A stretch of 8,066 nt of DNA from an uncultured Lachnospiraceae bacterium (lineage in GTDB: Bacteria; Bacillota_A; Clostridia; Lachnospirales; Lachnospiraceae). Below are positions 1-7,146 of the stretch, one piece after another. The notes under the pieces were generated by a model. It was not told the origin of the DNA and searched no databases. It was given only the letters and a program-made list of their open reading frames with translations. The translations under genes were made by a program, and so were the position numbers. Location of the stretch: contig CAJKKX010000089.1 in the NCBI GenBank assembly GCA_905200565.1, positions 1-8,066 of the forward strand, written 5' to 3'. The stretch's first letter is position 1, and each line of letters opens with the position of its first letter.

Positions 1-13
1 GAAACTTGAAAAA

Positions 14-30
14 TCCTTTATTTTAAAGGA
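14..30. repeat. Small inverted repeat upstream of the GH3 gene
   Basis: TCCTTTA (14-20) and TAAAGGA (24-30) form a perfect 7-bp stem with a 3-base TTT loop. It lies 20 bases before the Shine-Dalgarno sequence of the glycoside hydrolase gene. It is AT-rich and has no T-run after it on the + strand. On the - strand it is followed by five T residues. It could be the remains of an upstream terminator, an operator, or chance. No promoter for the hydrolase can be placed with confidence in the 63 bases available. Confidence 0.3.
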
Positions 31-63
31 AAAATCACTTGACATTATAGGGAGGAAAAGAGT

Positions 64-2997
64 ATGGGAAATGTGGAAGTTGCATATGAGGACGTCATCA
101 GTGTCATCCAACTGGTGAGAAATCATATCATTGTGATTGCGGCGGCGCTGGTCGTCATGATCGCAGTGATGATTTTCGCACGGAAATTCAAAAAACCGGC
201 AAAGGGATTTATCAGATGGCAGTCACTGATCGCATTTGTGGTAGTGACGGCGCTGACAGTGAACAATATGTTATCCGGCGCATTGTATAATACGATCAAT
301 GTAGTGCTGGCGGATAAAGGGGAACTGTCACAGGAGAATGCAGACAATTCCAGGCAGATTATCGAGGAAATCACCAATGAAGGCATTGTAATGACCAAAA
401 ATGAGGATAGTTTTCTGCCGATCGCACCGGAAAAAATCAACGTGTTTGGCTGGGCGTCCACCAATCCGATCTACGGCGGAACCGGTTCGGGAACCGTAGA
501 TGCAAGTACGGCAGTTGGTATCCTGGAAGGATTGGAAAATGCCGGATTTGAGACGAACAAAGAATTATCTGATATGTATGTGGAATACCGGGCGGACCGT
601 CCGCTGATCAGCATCAACGACGGACAGGACTGGACGCTGCCGGAGGTGCCGGTTGCACAGTATTCCGAAGAAATGATTGAGAATGCAAAAGCGTTTTCCG
701 ATACGGCGGTTATTGTGATTGCGCGTACCGGCGGCGAGGGAGCGGACCTTCCCCATGATATGGGAAGTGTGATGGATGGCTCCACACTGGAAATCGGAAC
801 AAAGTATGTGAGGGGAACCTACACAAATAATGGGGACTATGACGATTTTGAGGATGGGCAGTCTTATCTGGAGCTGAGTCGCACAGAGGCGGATCTGGTA
901 GAGATGGTCTGCAGTGAGTTTGACAATGTCATTGTCGTATATAACGGCGCAAATGCGCTGGAGCTTGGCTGGACAGAGGATTATGAGCAGATTAAGAGCG
1001 TCCTGCTCTGTGCAGGCGCCGGAGCGACAGGATTTAATGCACTTGGAAATATTATTTCCGGCGAAGTGAATCCGTCCGGAAAGACGGCGGATACCTGGGT
1101 AAAGGATCTTCACCAGACACCGTATATCAATAATATCGGACATTTTGCTTATACCAATACGCAGGAAGTATCAGACGCAGCGCTGGCGGCATGGGAAAGA
1201 GCAGACGGCATTGTATCTTTTGTAAACTATACGGAGGGAATTTATACCGGATATCGTTTCTATGAGACAGCAGCAGAAGAAGAACTGATTGATTATGATG
1301 AGCTTGTTATGTATCCGTTCGGGTATGGATTAAGCTACACGACCTTCGAGCAGGAAATGGGAGAGCTGGAGGTTACGGATGATACCATCAGTGTGGATGT
1401 TACGGTTACAAACACCGGCAGCGTGGCAGGTAAAGAAGTTGCAGAACTTTATTATAATCCGCCGTATACAAACGGAGGAATTGAAAAATCCAGCGTAAAT
1501 CTGGCGGCATTTGATAAGACGGACCTGCTGGAGCCGGGACAGTCGCAGACGCTGACACTTGCGTTTAATATTGAGGATATGGCTTCCTATGATACGTATG
1601 GCAATGGCGCATGGGTACTGGAGGAAGGAACATATGAGATCAGTCTCCGTTCTGACAGCCACACGGTGATTGATACAAAGGAATACGAGCTTGCGGATGA
1701 GATTGTATATGATGAATCCAATCCTCATGCAGGCGATGTGACTGCGGCGGCAAACAAACTGGATTTTGCGGAAGGAAATGTTACATATCTTTCAAGAGCA
1801 GATGGATTTGCAAATTATGAGGACGCTGTAAAGGGACCGGAAAGCTATGAGCTGGACGGCGAGGTCAAAGGAAATGGAACCTGGAACCCGGAGGATTACA
1901 ATAATCCGGAAGATGAAATGCCTGTAACAGGCGCAGATAATGGACTGGAGCTCTATGATCTGCGGGGTGCAGCGTACGACGACCAGCGCTGGGAGGAGCT
2001 GCTGGATGAGGTAACGGTCGATGAGATGGTAGAGCTTATCGCGTATGGCGGACATCAGACGGCATCCGTGGAGTCGGTAAATAAACTCCGGACGCTGGAT
2101 ACGGACGGACCTGCCGGGCTTAATTCCAGAACGATCAATGCTTTTGGTACCGGCTATTGCTCTGAGATTCTCATTGCGCAGACATGGAATGAAGACCTGG
2201 CGGCAAAAGCGGGTGAAGGAATCTGCAGGGAATTTACAGATTTTCATATTGTGGGATGGTATGCACCGTCCATGAACCTGCACAGAAGTGCGTTCGGCGG
2301 ACGTAATTTTGAATACTATTCAGAGGACAGTCTGCTGAGCAGCAGGATGGCACTGGCAGAAGTAACGGCAGCAGTGGAGCAGGGAGTTTATCCGTATATC
2401 AAGCATCTGGTGATGAATGAGCAGGAAACCAACCGGAACGCGCTTCTGTGCACCTGGTTTAATGAGCAGAGCGCAAGAGAGCTTTATCTGAAACCGTTTG
2501 AATACTGTGTAAAGAATACCCCAAGCGGAAAACTGGCAGTGATGTCTTCTTATAACTTCCTTGGTACAGAATGGGCAGGCGGATGCTCCGCACTTCTGAA
2601 AGATATTCTGAGGGAAGAATGGGGATTTGAAGGAATGGTAATCTCCGATTACTTTGGAAATTATGGATATATGGACGCAGACCGGGCAGTCAGAGGCGGA
2701 ACAGATATGATGCTGGGAACCTCCGGAAACGAAGCAATTATGACCGATTTGAGTGCAACCTCCGTAATTGCAATGAGAGAAGCCACGAAAAATATTTTCT
2801 ACGTAGTAGTAAACAGCAACGCATATGAGGAGTATGTGCCGGGTGCAATTCCATCCTGGATGCAGATTGTATACATTGTAGATGCAGTGATTGCGGCATT
2901 GCTTATCCTGGCAGAGGTTTTACTGATCAGAAGATATTTAAAGAAGAAAAAATGCATGATCACTTTAGAGAATGTAACTCCGGAAGACAGAAAATAA
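64..2997 (+). CDS. Membrane-anchored glycoside hydrolase family 3 (beta-glucosidase-like), permuted domain order
   Basis: This is a GH3 retaining glycosidase, probably releasing glucose or a related sugar from the non-reducing end of beta-linked glycosides at the cell surface. The usual domain order is reversed. The (alpha/beta)6 sandwich domain comes first (about 95-428, with GTGSG 140-142 region, YTEGIYTGYR 389-398 and PFGYGLSY 418-425). A fibronectin III-like domain follows (about 430-540). The TIM barrel comes last (about 640-915), with DGPAGL at 681-686, KH...NEQETNR at 780-791 and the VISDY nucleophile motif, Asp862. Glu225 in GGEGAD matches the general acid/base of GH3 enzymes such as Thermotoga Bgl3B. 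Hydrophobic segments lie at about 21-39, 52-80 and 932-955. Basic residues at 40-51 and KKKK at 960-963 predict that the catalytic part faces outside. Start ATG 64 has GGGAGG 8 bases upstream. Substrate specificity cannot be read from the sequence. GH3 membership is very secure. Confidence 0.95.
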   Translation: MGNVEVAYEDVISVIQLVRNHIIVIAAALVVMIAVMIFARKFKKPAKGFIRWQSLIAFVVVTALTVNNMLSGALYNTINVVLADKGELSQENADNSRQIIEEITNEGIVMTKNEDSFLPIAPEKINVFGWASTNPIYGGTGSGTVDASTAVGILEGLENAGFETNKELSDMYVEYRADRPLISINDGQDWTLPEVPVAQYSEEMIENAKAFSDTAVIVIARTGGEGADLPHDMGSVMDGSTLEIGTKYVRGTYTNNGDYDDFEDGQSYLELSRTEADLVEMVCSEFDNVIVVYNGANALELGWTEDYEQIKSVLLCAGAGATGFNALGNIISGEVNPSGKTADTWVKDLHQTPYINNIGHFAYTNTQEVSDAALAAWERADGIVSFVNYTEGIYTGYRFYETAAEEELIDYDELVMYPFGYGLSYTTFEQEMGELEVTDDTISVDVTVTNTGSVAGKEVAELYYNPPYTNGGIEKSSVNLAAFDKTDLLEPGQSQTLTLAFNIEDMASYDTYGNGAWVLEEGTYEISLRSDSHTVIDTKEYELADEIVYDESNPHAGDVTAAANKLDFAEGNVTYLSRADGFANYEDAVKGPESYELDGEVKGNGTWNPEDYNNPEDEMPVTGADNGLELYDLRGAAYDDQRWEELLDEVTVDEMVELIAYGGHQTASVESVNKLRTLDTDGPAGLNSRTINAFGTGYCSEILIAQTWNEDLAAKAGEGICREFTDFHIVGWYAPSMNLHRSAFGGRNFEYYSEDSLLSSRMALAEVTAAVEQGVYPYIKHLVMNEQETNRNALLCTWFNEQSARELYLKPFEYCVKNTPSGKLAVMSSYNFLGTEWAGGCSALLKDILREEWGFEGMVISDYFGNYGYMDADRAVRGGTDMMLGTSGNEAIMTDLSATSVIAMREATKNIFYVVVNSNAYEEYVPGAIPSWMQIVYIVDAVIAALLILAEVLLIRRYLKKKKCMITLENVTPEDRK

Positions 2998-3050
2998 TAG
3001 GAAAAGATGAAGATTTTGCTGTTGACGATGTAAGAAATTAATTGAAAAAT

Positions 3051-3094
3051 AACCGTGTATCATGGATGCTTACCATAGATACACGGTTGTTTTT
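3051..3094. terminator. Bidirectional intrinsic terminator between convergent genes
   Basis: AACCGTGTAT (3051-3060) pairs perfectly with ATACACGGTT (3079-3088). An inner ATGG/CCAT stem (3062-3065 with 3073-3076) closes a 7-base loop. On the + strand the stem is followed by a T-rich tract (3087-3094). On the - strand it is followed by ATTTTTC. It sits 53 bases after the GH3 stop codon and directly touches the stop codon of the MerR gene (3093-3095), so it can end both transcripts. Confidence 0.85.
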
Positions 3095-3491
3095 AGTCCT
3101 CTGTCCTGATTAAATTGCTGACATAAGGCCGTTTGCCGGAAAGTACCTCATCGTAGAAATTCTGCTTCCAGTCGATGTAGGCGAGACTATCCTCCAATTC
3201 CTGAATGGAAGTACGCAAAGCTTCCTGCTTTCGGGCGAGCATTTCTTTCCTTTTTGGAATCGTGGACTCACCCTGCAGGCAAAGAGCCAGGTAGTCCTTC
3301 ATTTCCTGGATGCTCATGTCGCATTTTTTCAGACAGGTAAGATCTTTGATCCATTTTACATCTTTTTCATCAAAAATTCGTCGGTTGTTGGCGTCTCTTT
3401 TGACGTTGGGGATCAGTCCCTCATTGCAATAGTATTTTAAGGTCTGGTAGGTCATATCCAGTTCCCGGCAGACCTGCATCATCGTATACAT
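3093..3491 (-). CDS. MerR-family transcriptional regulator, AdhR-like (thiol/electrophile sensing type)
   Basis: This 132-residue protein is a normal-length small MerR regulator. The N-terminus is a MerR winged helix-turn-helix (about residues 2-48; TYQTLKYYCNEGLIP recognition region, wing RRIFDEKDVKWI). A dimerising helix rich in K/E/R/L follows (about 80-117). The stretch DVKWIKDLTCLKKCDMSI closely resembles Bacillus subtilis AdhR, and Cys53 falls where AdhR has its conserved redox-active cysteine. Cys57 is a second nearby thiol. There is no metal-binding cysteine cluster like those of MerR or ZntR. AdhR-type proteins activate genes for aldehyde-detoxifying dehydrogenases in response to formaldehyde or methylglyoxal. 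The gene diverges from a decarboxylase-like/aldehyde reductase operon and shares with it an intergenic region carrying a MerR-type operator. Start ATG 3491 has GAGGAG about 9 bases upstream. The MerR family is secure; the inducer is inferred. Confidence 0.93.
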   Translation of the reverse strand: MYTMMQVCRELDMTYQTLKYYCNEGLIPNVKRDANNRRIFDEKDVKWIKDLTCLKKCDMSIQEMKDYLALCLQGESTIPKRKEMLARKQEALRTSIQELEDSLAYIDWKQNFYDEVLSGKRPYVSNLIRTED

Positions 3492-3547
3492 CTTGATTGC
3501 CTCCTCTGCTGTTCACAAATAATTCACGAAAAATTTGCAAATCAGTA

Positions 3548-3578
3548 TTGACCGGTAGTAACTACCGTAATCTATAAT
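3548..3578 (+). promoter_or_regulatory. MerR-type promoter with 19-bp spacer for the + strand operon
   Basis: A TTGACC -35 box (3548-3553) and a perfect TATAAT -10 box (3573-3578) are separated by 19 bp rather than the optimal 17. The overlong spacer is the hallmark of promoters that MerR proteins activate by untwisting DNA. It contains a perfect palindrome (3553-3567). Its centre is nearer the -35 box, as in the mercury-resistance promoter. Transcription would begin near 3585, leaving a leader of about 125 bases before the decarboxylase-like gene. Confidence 0.8.
3553..3567. promoter_or_regulatory. Palindromic operator, predicted MerR-regulator binding site
   Basis: CGGTAGT (3553-3559) and ACTACCG (3561-3567) are exact reverse complements around a single central A. 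The 15-bp dyad lies inside the 19-bp spacer of the + strand promoter. It also covers the predicted start point (about 3564) of the divergent regulator transcript. One bound dimer could therefore activate the operon and limit its own synthesis. The half-site differs from the published AdhR inverted repeat of B. subtilis, so specificity is predicted from position and symmetry only. Confidence 0.75.
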
Positions 3579-3599
3579 CGGTTATGACAATCGGTTCAA
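3571..3599 (-). promoter_or_regulatory. Predicted promoter of the MerR-family gene
   Basis: Read on the - strand, TTGAAC (3599-3594) and TATAGA (3576-3571) are separated by exactly 17 bp, a good housekeeping-sigma promoter. Its -10 box overlaps the -10 box of the opposite promoter. The start site would fall near 3564, inside the palindrome, giving a leader of about 73 bases to the regulator start codon. Binding at the palindrome should interfere with this promoter. Confidence 0.6.
3576..3596. repeat. Direct repeat AATCGGTT x2 in the divergent promoter region
   Basis: AATCGGTT occurs at 3576-3583 and again at 3589-3596, a 13-bp period. The copies lie in the spacer and -35 region of the regulator promoter and just after the -10 box of the operon promoter. 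They could bind an additional regulator or be chance in AT-rich DNA. Confidence 0.4.
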
Positions 3600-3709
3600 A
3601 CAAACGTATCTTAGCACAAAAACAGTAAAATTGCAAGGGTAAGGAGTGATACATCCTAACAATGAAAAAGTTTTGACAAATTTTACAAGATAGGGAGGTT
3701 TTGAGTAAT

Positions 3710-4456
3710 ATGGATACAGAAAAAAGAATGCAAAAATTATTTGCAGGAGTCTCATCAGATTTAAGAAAGACAGATCCCGAATTTGCAGAGATCATTGCAA
3801 ATTTCTCTCAGGGAGAAGTAGCAGAGAAAAACAAACTAACGGAAAGGGAGCAGATGCTTTGCATCCTGTCCGCATTGCTCGGCTGCCAGGGAATGGGAGA
3901 ATTTCGGAATATGCTCCATGCGGCGCTGAGTGCAGGAATTGATCCTGTTGCGATAAAAGAGGTTATCTATCAGGCGACAGCCTATCTTGGAATTGGACGT
4001 ACTTATGATTTCCTTCTGGCGGCAAACCAGATTATGGAGCAGCATGGGATCGATCTGCCGCTCGCACCGCAGGGGACTACAAACGAAAAGACCAGATTCG
4101 GAGACGGGCTTACAAAACAGATGGCGCTATTTGGGGAGGGTATGGCGAAACGGCAGACGGATGGACCTGTTCTTCGCCGGAATATCAACCGATGGCTGGC
4201 GGATAACTGTTTCGGTGATTACTATACCCGGAACGGCCTGAACGATCAGGAGCGCGAAATGATCACATTCTGCTTTATCCTCGCACAGGGCGGCTGTGAA
4301 AACCAGCTTCGCGGACATACGGCGGGAAATTTTGGAGTGGGCAATGATAAAGAAAAGCTTTACAGTGTTGTGGAGCAGTGTATGCCGTATATTGGCTATC
4401 CCCGCAGCCTGAACGCTATGAACATAATAGATGAAGTATCAAAATCTGCTGACTGA
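3710..4456 (+). CDS. Carboxymuconolactone decarboxylase (CMD)-family protein with two tandem CMD domains
   Basis: The 248-residue protein carries two copies of the CMD/AhpD-like helical domain. The first spans about residues 15-110 (GCQGMGEFRNMLHAAL, with Cys59 and His70). The second spans about 130-240 (GGCENQLRGHTAGNFG, with Cys196 and His203). Each ends in a similar V..Q/C...Y.G..R motif. The family includes decarboxylases of aromatic breakdown and AhpD peroxidase partners. Here each domain keeps one cysteine and one histidine but no CXXC, so AhpD-like disulfide reductase chemistry is doubtful. ATG 3710 is preferred over an in-frame TTG at 3701. The Shine-Dalgarno GGGAGG (3693-3698) lies 11 bases before the ATG but only 2 before the TTG. 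It is the first gene of the operon controlled by the MerR-type promoter and precedes an aldehyde reductase. Its reaction is unknown. A role in electrophile or redox stress is inferred from context. Confidence 0.88.
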   Translation: MDTEKRMQKLFAGVSSDLRKTDPEFAEIIANFSQGEVAEKNKLTEREQMLCILSALLGCQGMGEFRNMLHAALSAGIDPVAIKEVIYQATAYLGIGRTYDFLLAANQIMEQHGIDLPLAPQGTTNEKTRFGDGLTKQMALFGEGMAKRQTDGPVLRRNINRWLADNCFGDYYTRNGLNDQEREMITFCFILAQGGCENQLRGHTAGNFGVGNDKEKLYSVVEQCMPYIGYPRSLNAMNIIDEVSKSAD

Positions 4457-4528
4457 TAGCAACAACCGAAAAATATAAGCGGTTATAACAAGCGTATAAA
4501 AGATTGAAATCATAGGAGGCATTTTACG

Positions 4529-5674
4529 ATGAACAAATTTACATTTTCTTACCCCACAAAAGTTTATTTTGGAGAAAGGAGCGCCATGCAGGCACTTCAG
4601 GCAGAGCTTGGAAAAGTTGGCGAAAACGTGATGCTGGCGTATGGCGGCGGTTCCATAAAAAAGAACGGAGTTTACGATGAGATGCGAGCTCTGCTTACCC
4701 AGGCGGGCAAAAAGGTGGTGGACTTCTCTGGAATTATGTCAAATCCAACCTATACAAAGGTGCAGGAAGGTGCTGCGCTGGTTAGGGAACAGCATGTGGA
4801 CTTTATTCTGGCTGTCGGCGGAGGCAGCGTGATTGACTGCTGCAAGGTGATTTCCGCACAGGCGGTACTGGATGAAGATATCTGGGACATGGAGTATGGC
4901 AAGGGAAAATTTCCGACAGCGGGGATTCCGATGGGTGCGGTTGTGACGGCATCCGGAACCGGTGCGGAAATGAACGCAGGAGCAGTCATCACTTACGAAG
5001 AAAAGAAATGGAAAGGCCCCATCTTTGGAACTGCAGCATCCTTTGCCGTTCTTGATCCGGCGTATACCATGTCGGTTCCGGCTATGCAGGTAATTTCCGG
5101 TGCTTTTGATACGTTGAGTCATGCAATGGAAACCTATCTGGGCACTTCCGATGAAGATAATGTATCGGACGATCTGGCGCTGGCGGTTATGAAAAATACG
5201 GTAGTCAATATGCGTCGTTTGCTGAAGGATATTAATGATCGTCAGGCAAGAAGCAATCTGATGTGGGATTCGGCGATGGCAGAAAACGGGATTTTAAAAT
5301 GTGGACGCCTGACTGATTTTCAGGCACATCAGATCGAACACCAGCTTGGAGCCTATACGGACTGCAATCACGGGCAGGGACTTGCGGTGATCCAGCCAGT
5401 CTATTACCGGCATATCGTGAAAGATGCACCGGAAAAATTCACCCGGTTTGCAAAAGTGGTATTTGGTGTGGATACCCCGGAGGCCGGTGTGGATGCTCTG
5501 GAAAACTTTATTAAAGAGTGTGGCCTTCCTGTGAAAATGAATCAGTTGAAATCCACGGTTGAAATTACTCCGGAGGTGCTGCGTCAGGTGGCGGATACCT
5601 GCAACATTATTAAATGTAATCCACGTCAGCTTGAACGGGAAGAGGTTTATCAGATTCTCCTGGAATGTATGTAA
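4529..5674 (+). CDS. Iron-type alcohol dehydrogenase, YqhD/BdhA-like NADPH-dependent aldehyde reductase
   Basis: This 381-residue cytoplasmic group III alcohol dehydrogenase should reduce short or reactive aldehydes to alcohols with NADPH. The N-terminal dinucleotide domain shows YGGGSIKKNGVYD (38-50), matching the NADPH-contacting loop of E. coli YqhD, and GGGS at 97-100. The C-terminal helical domain carries the metal site: Asp194 and His198 (FDTLSHAMETY), His267 (AHQIEH) and His281 (NHGQGLAV). These fall at the same residue numbers as the zinc ligands of YqhD, and the length is close to its 387 residues, so the enzyme looks intact. Start ATG 4529 has AGGAGG 9 bases upstream. A 72-base gap without a convincing terminator separates it from the CMD gene. 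Only 14 bases separate it from the next gene. Family and cofactor are well supported. The natural substrate (methylglyoxal, glycolaldehyde, butyraldehyde or other) is not determinable. Confidence 0.95.
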   Translation: MNKFTFSYPTKVYFGERSAMQALQAELGKVGENVMLAYGGGSIKKNGVYDEMRALLTQAGKKVVDFSGIMSNPTYTKVQEGAALVREQHVDFILAVGGGSVIDCCKVISAQAVLDEDIWDMEYGKGKFPTAGIPMGAVVTASGTGAEMNAGAVITYEEKKWKGPIFGTAASFAVLDPAYTMSVPAMQVISGAFDTLSHAMETYLGTSDEDNVSDDLALAVMKNTVVNMRRLLKDINDRQARSNLMWDSAMAENGILKCGRLTDFQAHQIEHQLGAYTDCNHGQGLAVIQPVYYRHIVKDAPEKFTRFAKVVFGVDTPEAGVDALENFIKECGLPVKMNQLKSTVEITPEVLRQVADTCNIIKCNPRQLEREEVYQILLECM

Positions 5675-5688
5675 GGGAGGGAAAACAG

Positions 5689-6399
5689 ATGGAAAGACCA
5701 TACACCATATGTCATATATTAAGTGCACTGGATGGAAAAATTACCGGGGCATTTATGGGAACAGAAGCTGCCGGAACGGTAAGCGGGGAATATGCCCGTA
5801 TCCGTTCCGAATATCAGGCGGATGCATGGCTTTACGGAACGGTAACAACAAAGGAATTTACAGGAAACCGTAAACCGGAGCCTGATCCGGGGGAAAAGGT
5901 TCCTGACGGTGATTTTGTGGCAGAAGATCATGCTGCACTCTACTATGTTTCAGTGGATACACAGGGAGAGATCGGTTGGGAATCGGGGACCTTTTGTAAA
6001 CCGGGGAGGCCGGATGCTCATGTGATTGAAGTCCTGACGGAGCAGACACCGGCAGCTTACAGAGCTTATCTTCGCAGGCACGGCGTATCCTATATTCTGG
6101 CCGGTTCGAAAATGCTGGATGGCAGACTGGCTTTGGAAAAGTTATATCAGTTATTCGGGATCGGCACGCTGCTGATCTGCGGCGGAGGCACGATTAACTG
6201 GACATTCCTGCAGCAGGGTGTGGTGGATGAACTGAGTCTTTTGCTTGCCCCCGTTGCGGATGGAAATCCGGATTCTGTTACCGTATTTGAAAAATCGGCG
6301 CTGCTTCCGCCCGGTGAACCGGCTGCTTTCCGTCTGAAAAATATAGAACGGCTGAAAGGCGATGGAGTCCGGCTGGTATATACGGTAACTGGCAGGTAA
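5689..6399 (+). CDS. RibD C-terminal / dihydrofolate reductase-fold NADPH reductase
   Basis: This 236-residue protein has the RibD_C domain fold used by the pyrimidine reductase of riboflavin synthesis and by stand-alone DHFR-like reductases. The N-terminal strand and loop RPYTICHILSALDGKITG (3-20) hold the SLDG-type substrate motif. The nucleotide-binding glycine loop is ICGGGTINWTFLQQGVVDEL (163-182), followed by the typical LLLAPVADG. The deaminase domain of a full RibD is absent, and no other riboflavin gene is nearby, so this is probably a stand-alone reductase of unknown substrate. Start ATG 5689 is chosen over an upstream in-frame ATG at 5665. AAGGGAGG (5673-5680) sits 8 bases before 5689, whereas 5665 lies inside the dehydrogenase gene. 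The 14-base spacing implies cotranscription and translational coupling with the aldehyde reductase. The family is secure; the role is inferred. Confidence 0.88.
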   Translation: MERPYTICHILSALDGKITGAFMGTEAAGTVSGEYARIRSEYQADAWLYGTVTTKEFTGNRKPEPDPGEKVPDGDFVAEDHAALYYVSVDTQGEIGWESGTFCKPGRPDAHVIEVLTEQTPAAYRAYLRRHGVSYILAGSKMLDGRLALEKLYQLFGIGTLLICGGGTINWTFLQQGVVDELSLLLAPVADGNPDSVTVFEKSALLPPGEPAAFRLKNIERLKGDGVRLVYTVTGR

Positions 6400-6446
6400 C
6401 AGGATTTTCTGGTTTTATCAATATAAAACGAAGAACGAGGAGGAGT

Positions 6447-7133
6447 ATGATGAAAATAAAAAGAATGTTTGGAATAGTTGTGGTGATAGCGCTGCTTATG
6501 TTTGCATTAACAGCTTGCGGCAACAGCAGTACTTCTGCAAGCGACTTATCTGCTGAAAAGGAAACGGAAACGTCTGCAGAGACGTCGCAGATGGAACAGG
6601 CAGAAGAAGCATCCGGAACGGAAATGGCAGAAACATCGGAGGGAGCAGCGGAATCGGGTATAGAAAATGCGGCTGTGGACGGCAGAAAGATTCTGGTCGC
6701 ATATTTTTCTCATACGGGAAATACGGAGGAAGTAGCACAGATAATCGCAGATTATACAGGCGGTGATCTGGCAGAAATTCAGAGAGCAGAGGAATATGGC
6801 GATTTAGAGGAAGAGGCTGAAGCAGAAATTCTGAATGGCGTACAACCGGAGATTACCGTATCTGTGGACAGCATTGCGGAGTATGATACCGTGTTTGTGG
6901 GGTATCCCATCTGGTGGGATGAAGCACCGGCTATGATTGCCACCTTCCTTGCAGACAATGATTTTTCCGGCAAAACAATCATTCCTTTCTGCACCAGTGC
7001 AAGCGATGACATAGGAAACAGCCTTCATATTTTCAGTGAGCTTTGCCCGGATGCGGAGATTGCGGAGGGACTAACCGCAAATGATCTGGATGATATTGAA
7101 CCCTGGATACAGAGACTTGGGATCATGGAATAG
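6447..7133 (+). CDS. Flavodoxin-domain lipoprotein (surface FMN protein)
   Basis: The protein (228 residues) has a lipoprotein signal peptide: basic MMKIKR, a hydrophobic core (8-21) and lipobox LTAC with Cys24 as the lipidated residue. A flexible Ser/Thr/Glu/Ala-rich linker (about 26-77) leads to a flavodoxin domain (80-228). The FMN phosphate loop SHTGNT lies at 88-93 in VAYFSHTGNTEEVA. The GYPIWWDEAPAM segment (152-163) supplies typical isoalloxazine-contact aromatics. The domain looks complete and should carry electrons via FMN on the outer face of the membrane, where flavodoxins are uncommon. GAGGAGGAG (6437-6445) serves either of two adjacent ATG codons, 6447 or 6450. Spacing slightly favours 6450, and the choice changes only one residue. 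A 47-base gap with no clear terminator follows the RibD-like gene. Redox partners are unknown. Confidence 0.92.
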   Translation: MMKIKRMFGIVVVIALLMFALTACGNSSTSASDLSAEKETETSAETSQMEQAEEASGTEMAETSEGAAESGIENAAVDGRKILVAYFSHTGNTEEVAQIIADYTGGDLAEIQRAEEYGDLEEEAEAEILNGVQPEITVSVDSIAEYDTVFVGYPIWWDEAPAMIATFLADNDFSGKTIIPFCTSASDDIGNSLHIFSELCPDAEIAEGLTANDLDDIEPWIQRLGIME

Positions 7134-7146
7134 AAGGAGAAGACTT

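Noticed and set aside
39..44. TTGACA as a -35 box for the GH3 gene
   Set aside because: It is only 20 bases before the start codon, so transcription would start inside the gene, and no -10 box is spaced correctly.
565..2283. Long - strand open frames inside the GH3 gene
   Set aside because: They are antisense shadows with no plausible ribosome binding sites, domains or family resemblance. The + strand protein accounts for the whole interval.
3662..3676. Four-codon leader peptide (ATG...TGA) in the operon leader
   Set aside because: The nearest AAGGAG is about 15 bases upstream, too far. No regulatory hairpin or codon run supports attenuation.
3673..3678. TTGACA as a promoter for the CMD-family gene
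   Set aside because: The position 17 bp downstream lies at the start codon and shows no -10 box. The 3548-3578 promoter is far better.
3701..3709. TTG at 3701 as start codon of the CMD-family gene
   Set aside because: The Shine-Dalgarno ends only 2 bases before it. ATG 3710 has workable spacing and a better codon.
4464..4484. AACCG...CGGTT hairpin between the CMD and dehydrogenase genes as a terminator
   Set aside because: It has a 5-bp stem, an 11-base loop and no following T-run. The flanking genes look like one operon.
6400..6446. Terminator or promoter between the RibD-like and flavodoxin genes
   Set aside because: No stable stem with a T-run and no convincing -35/-10 pair could be found in this 47-base gap.
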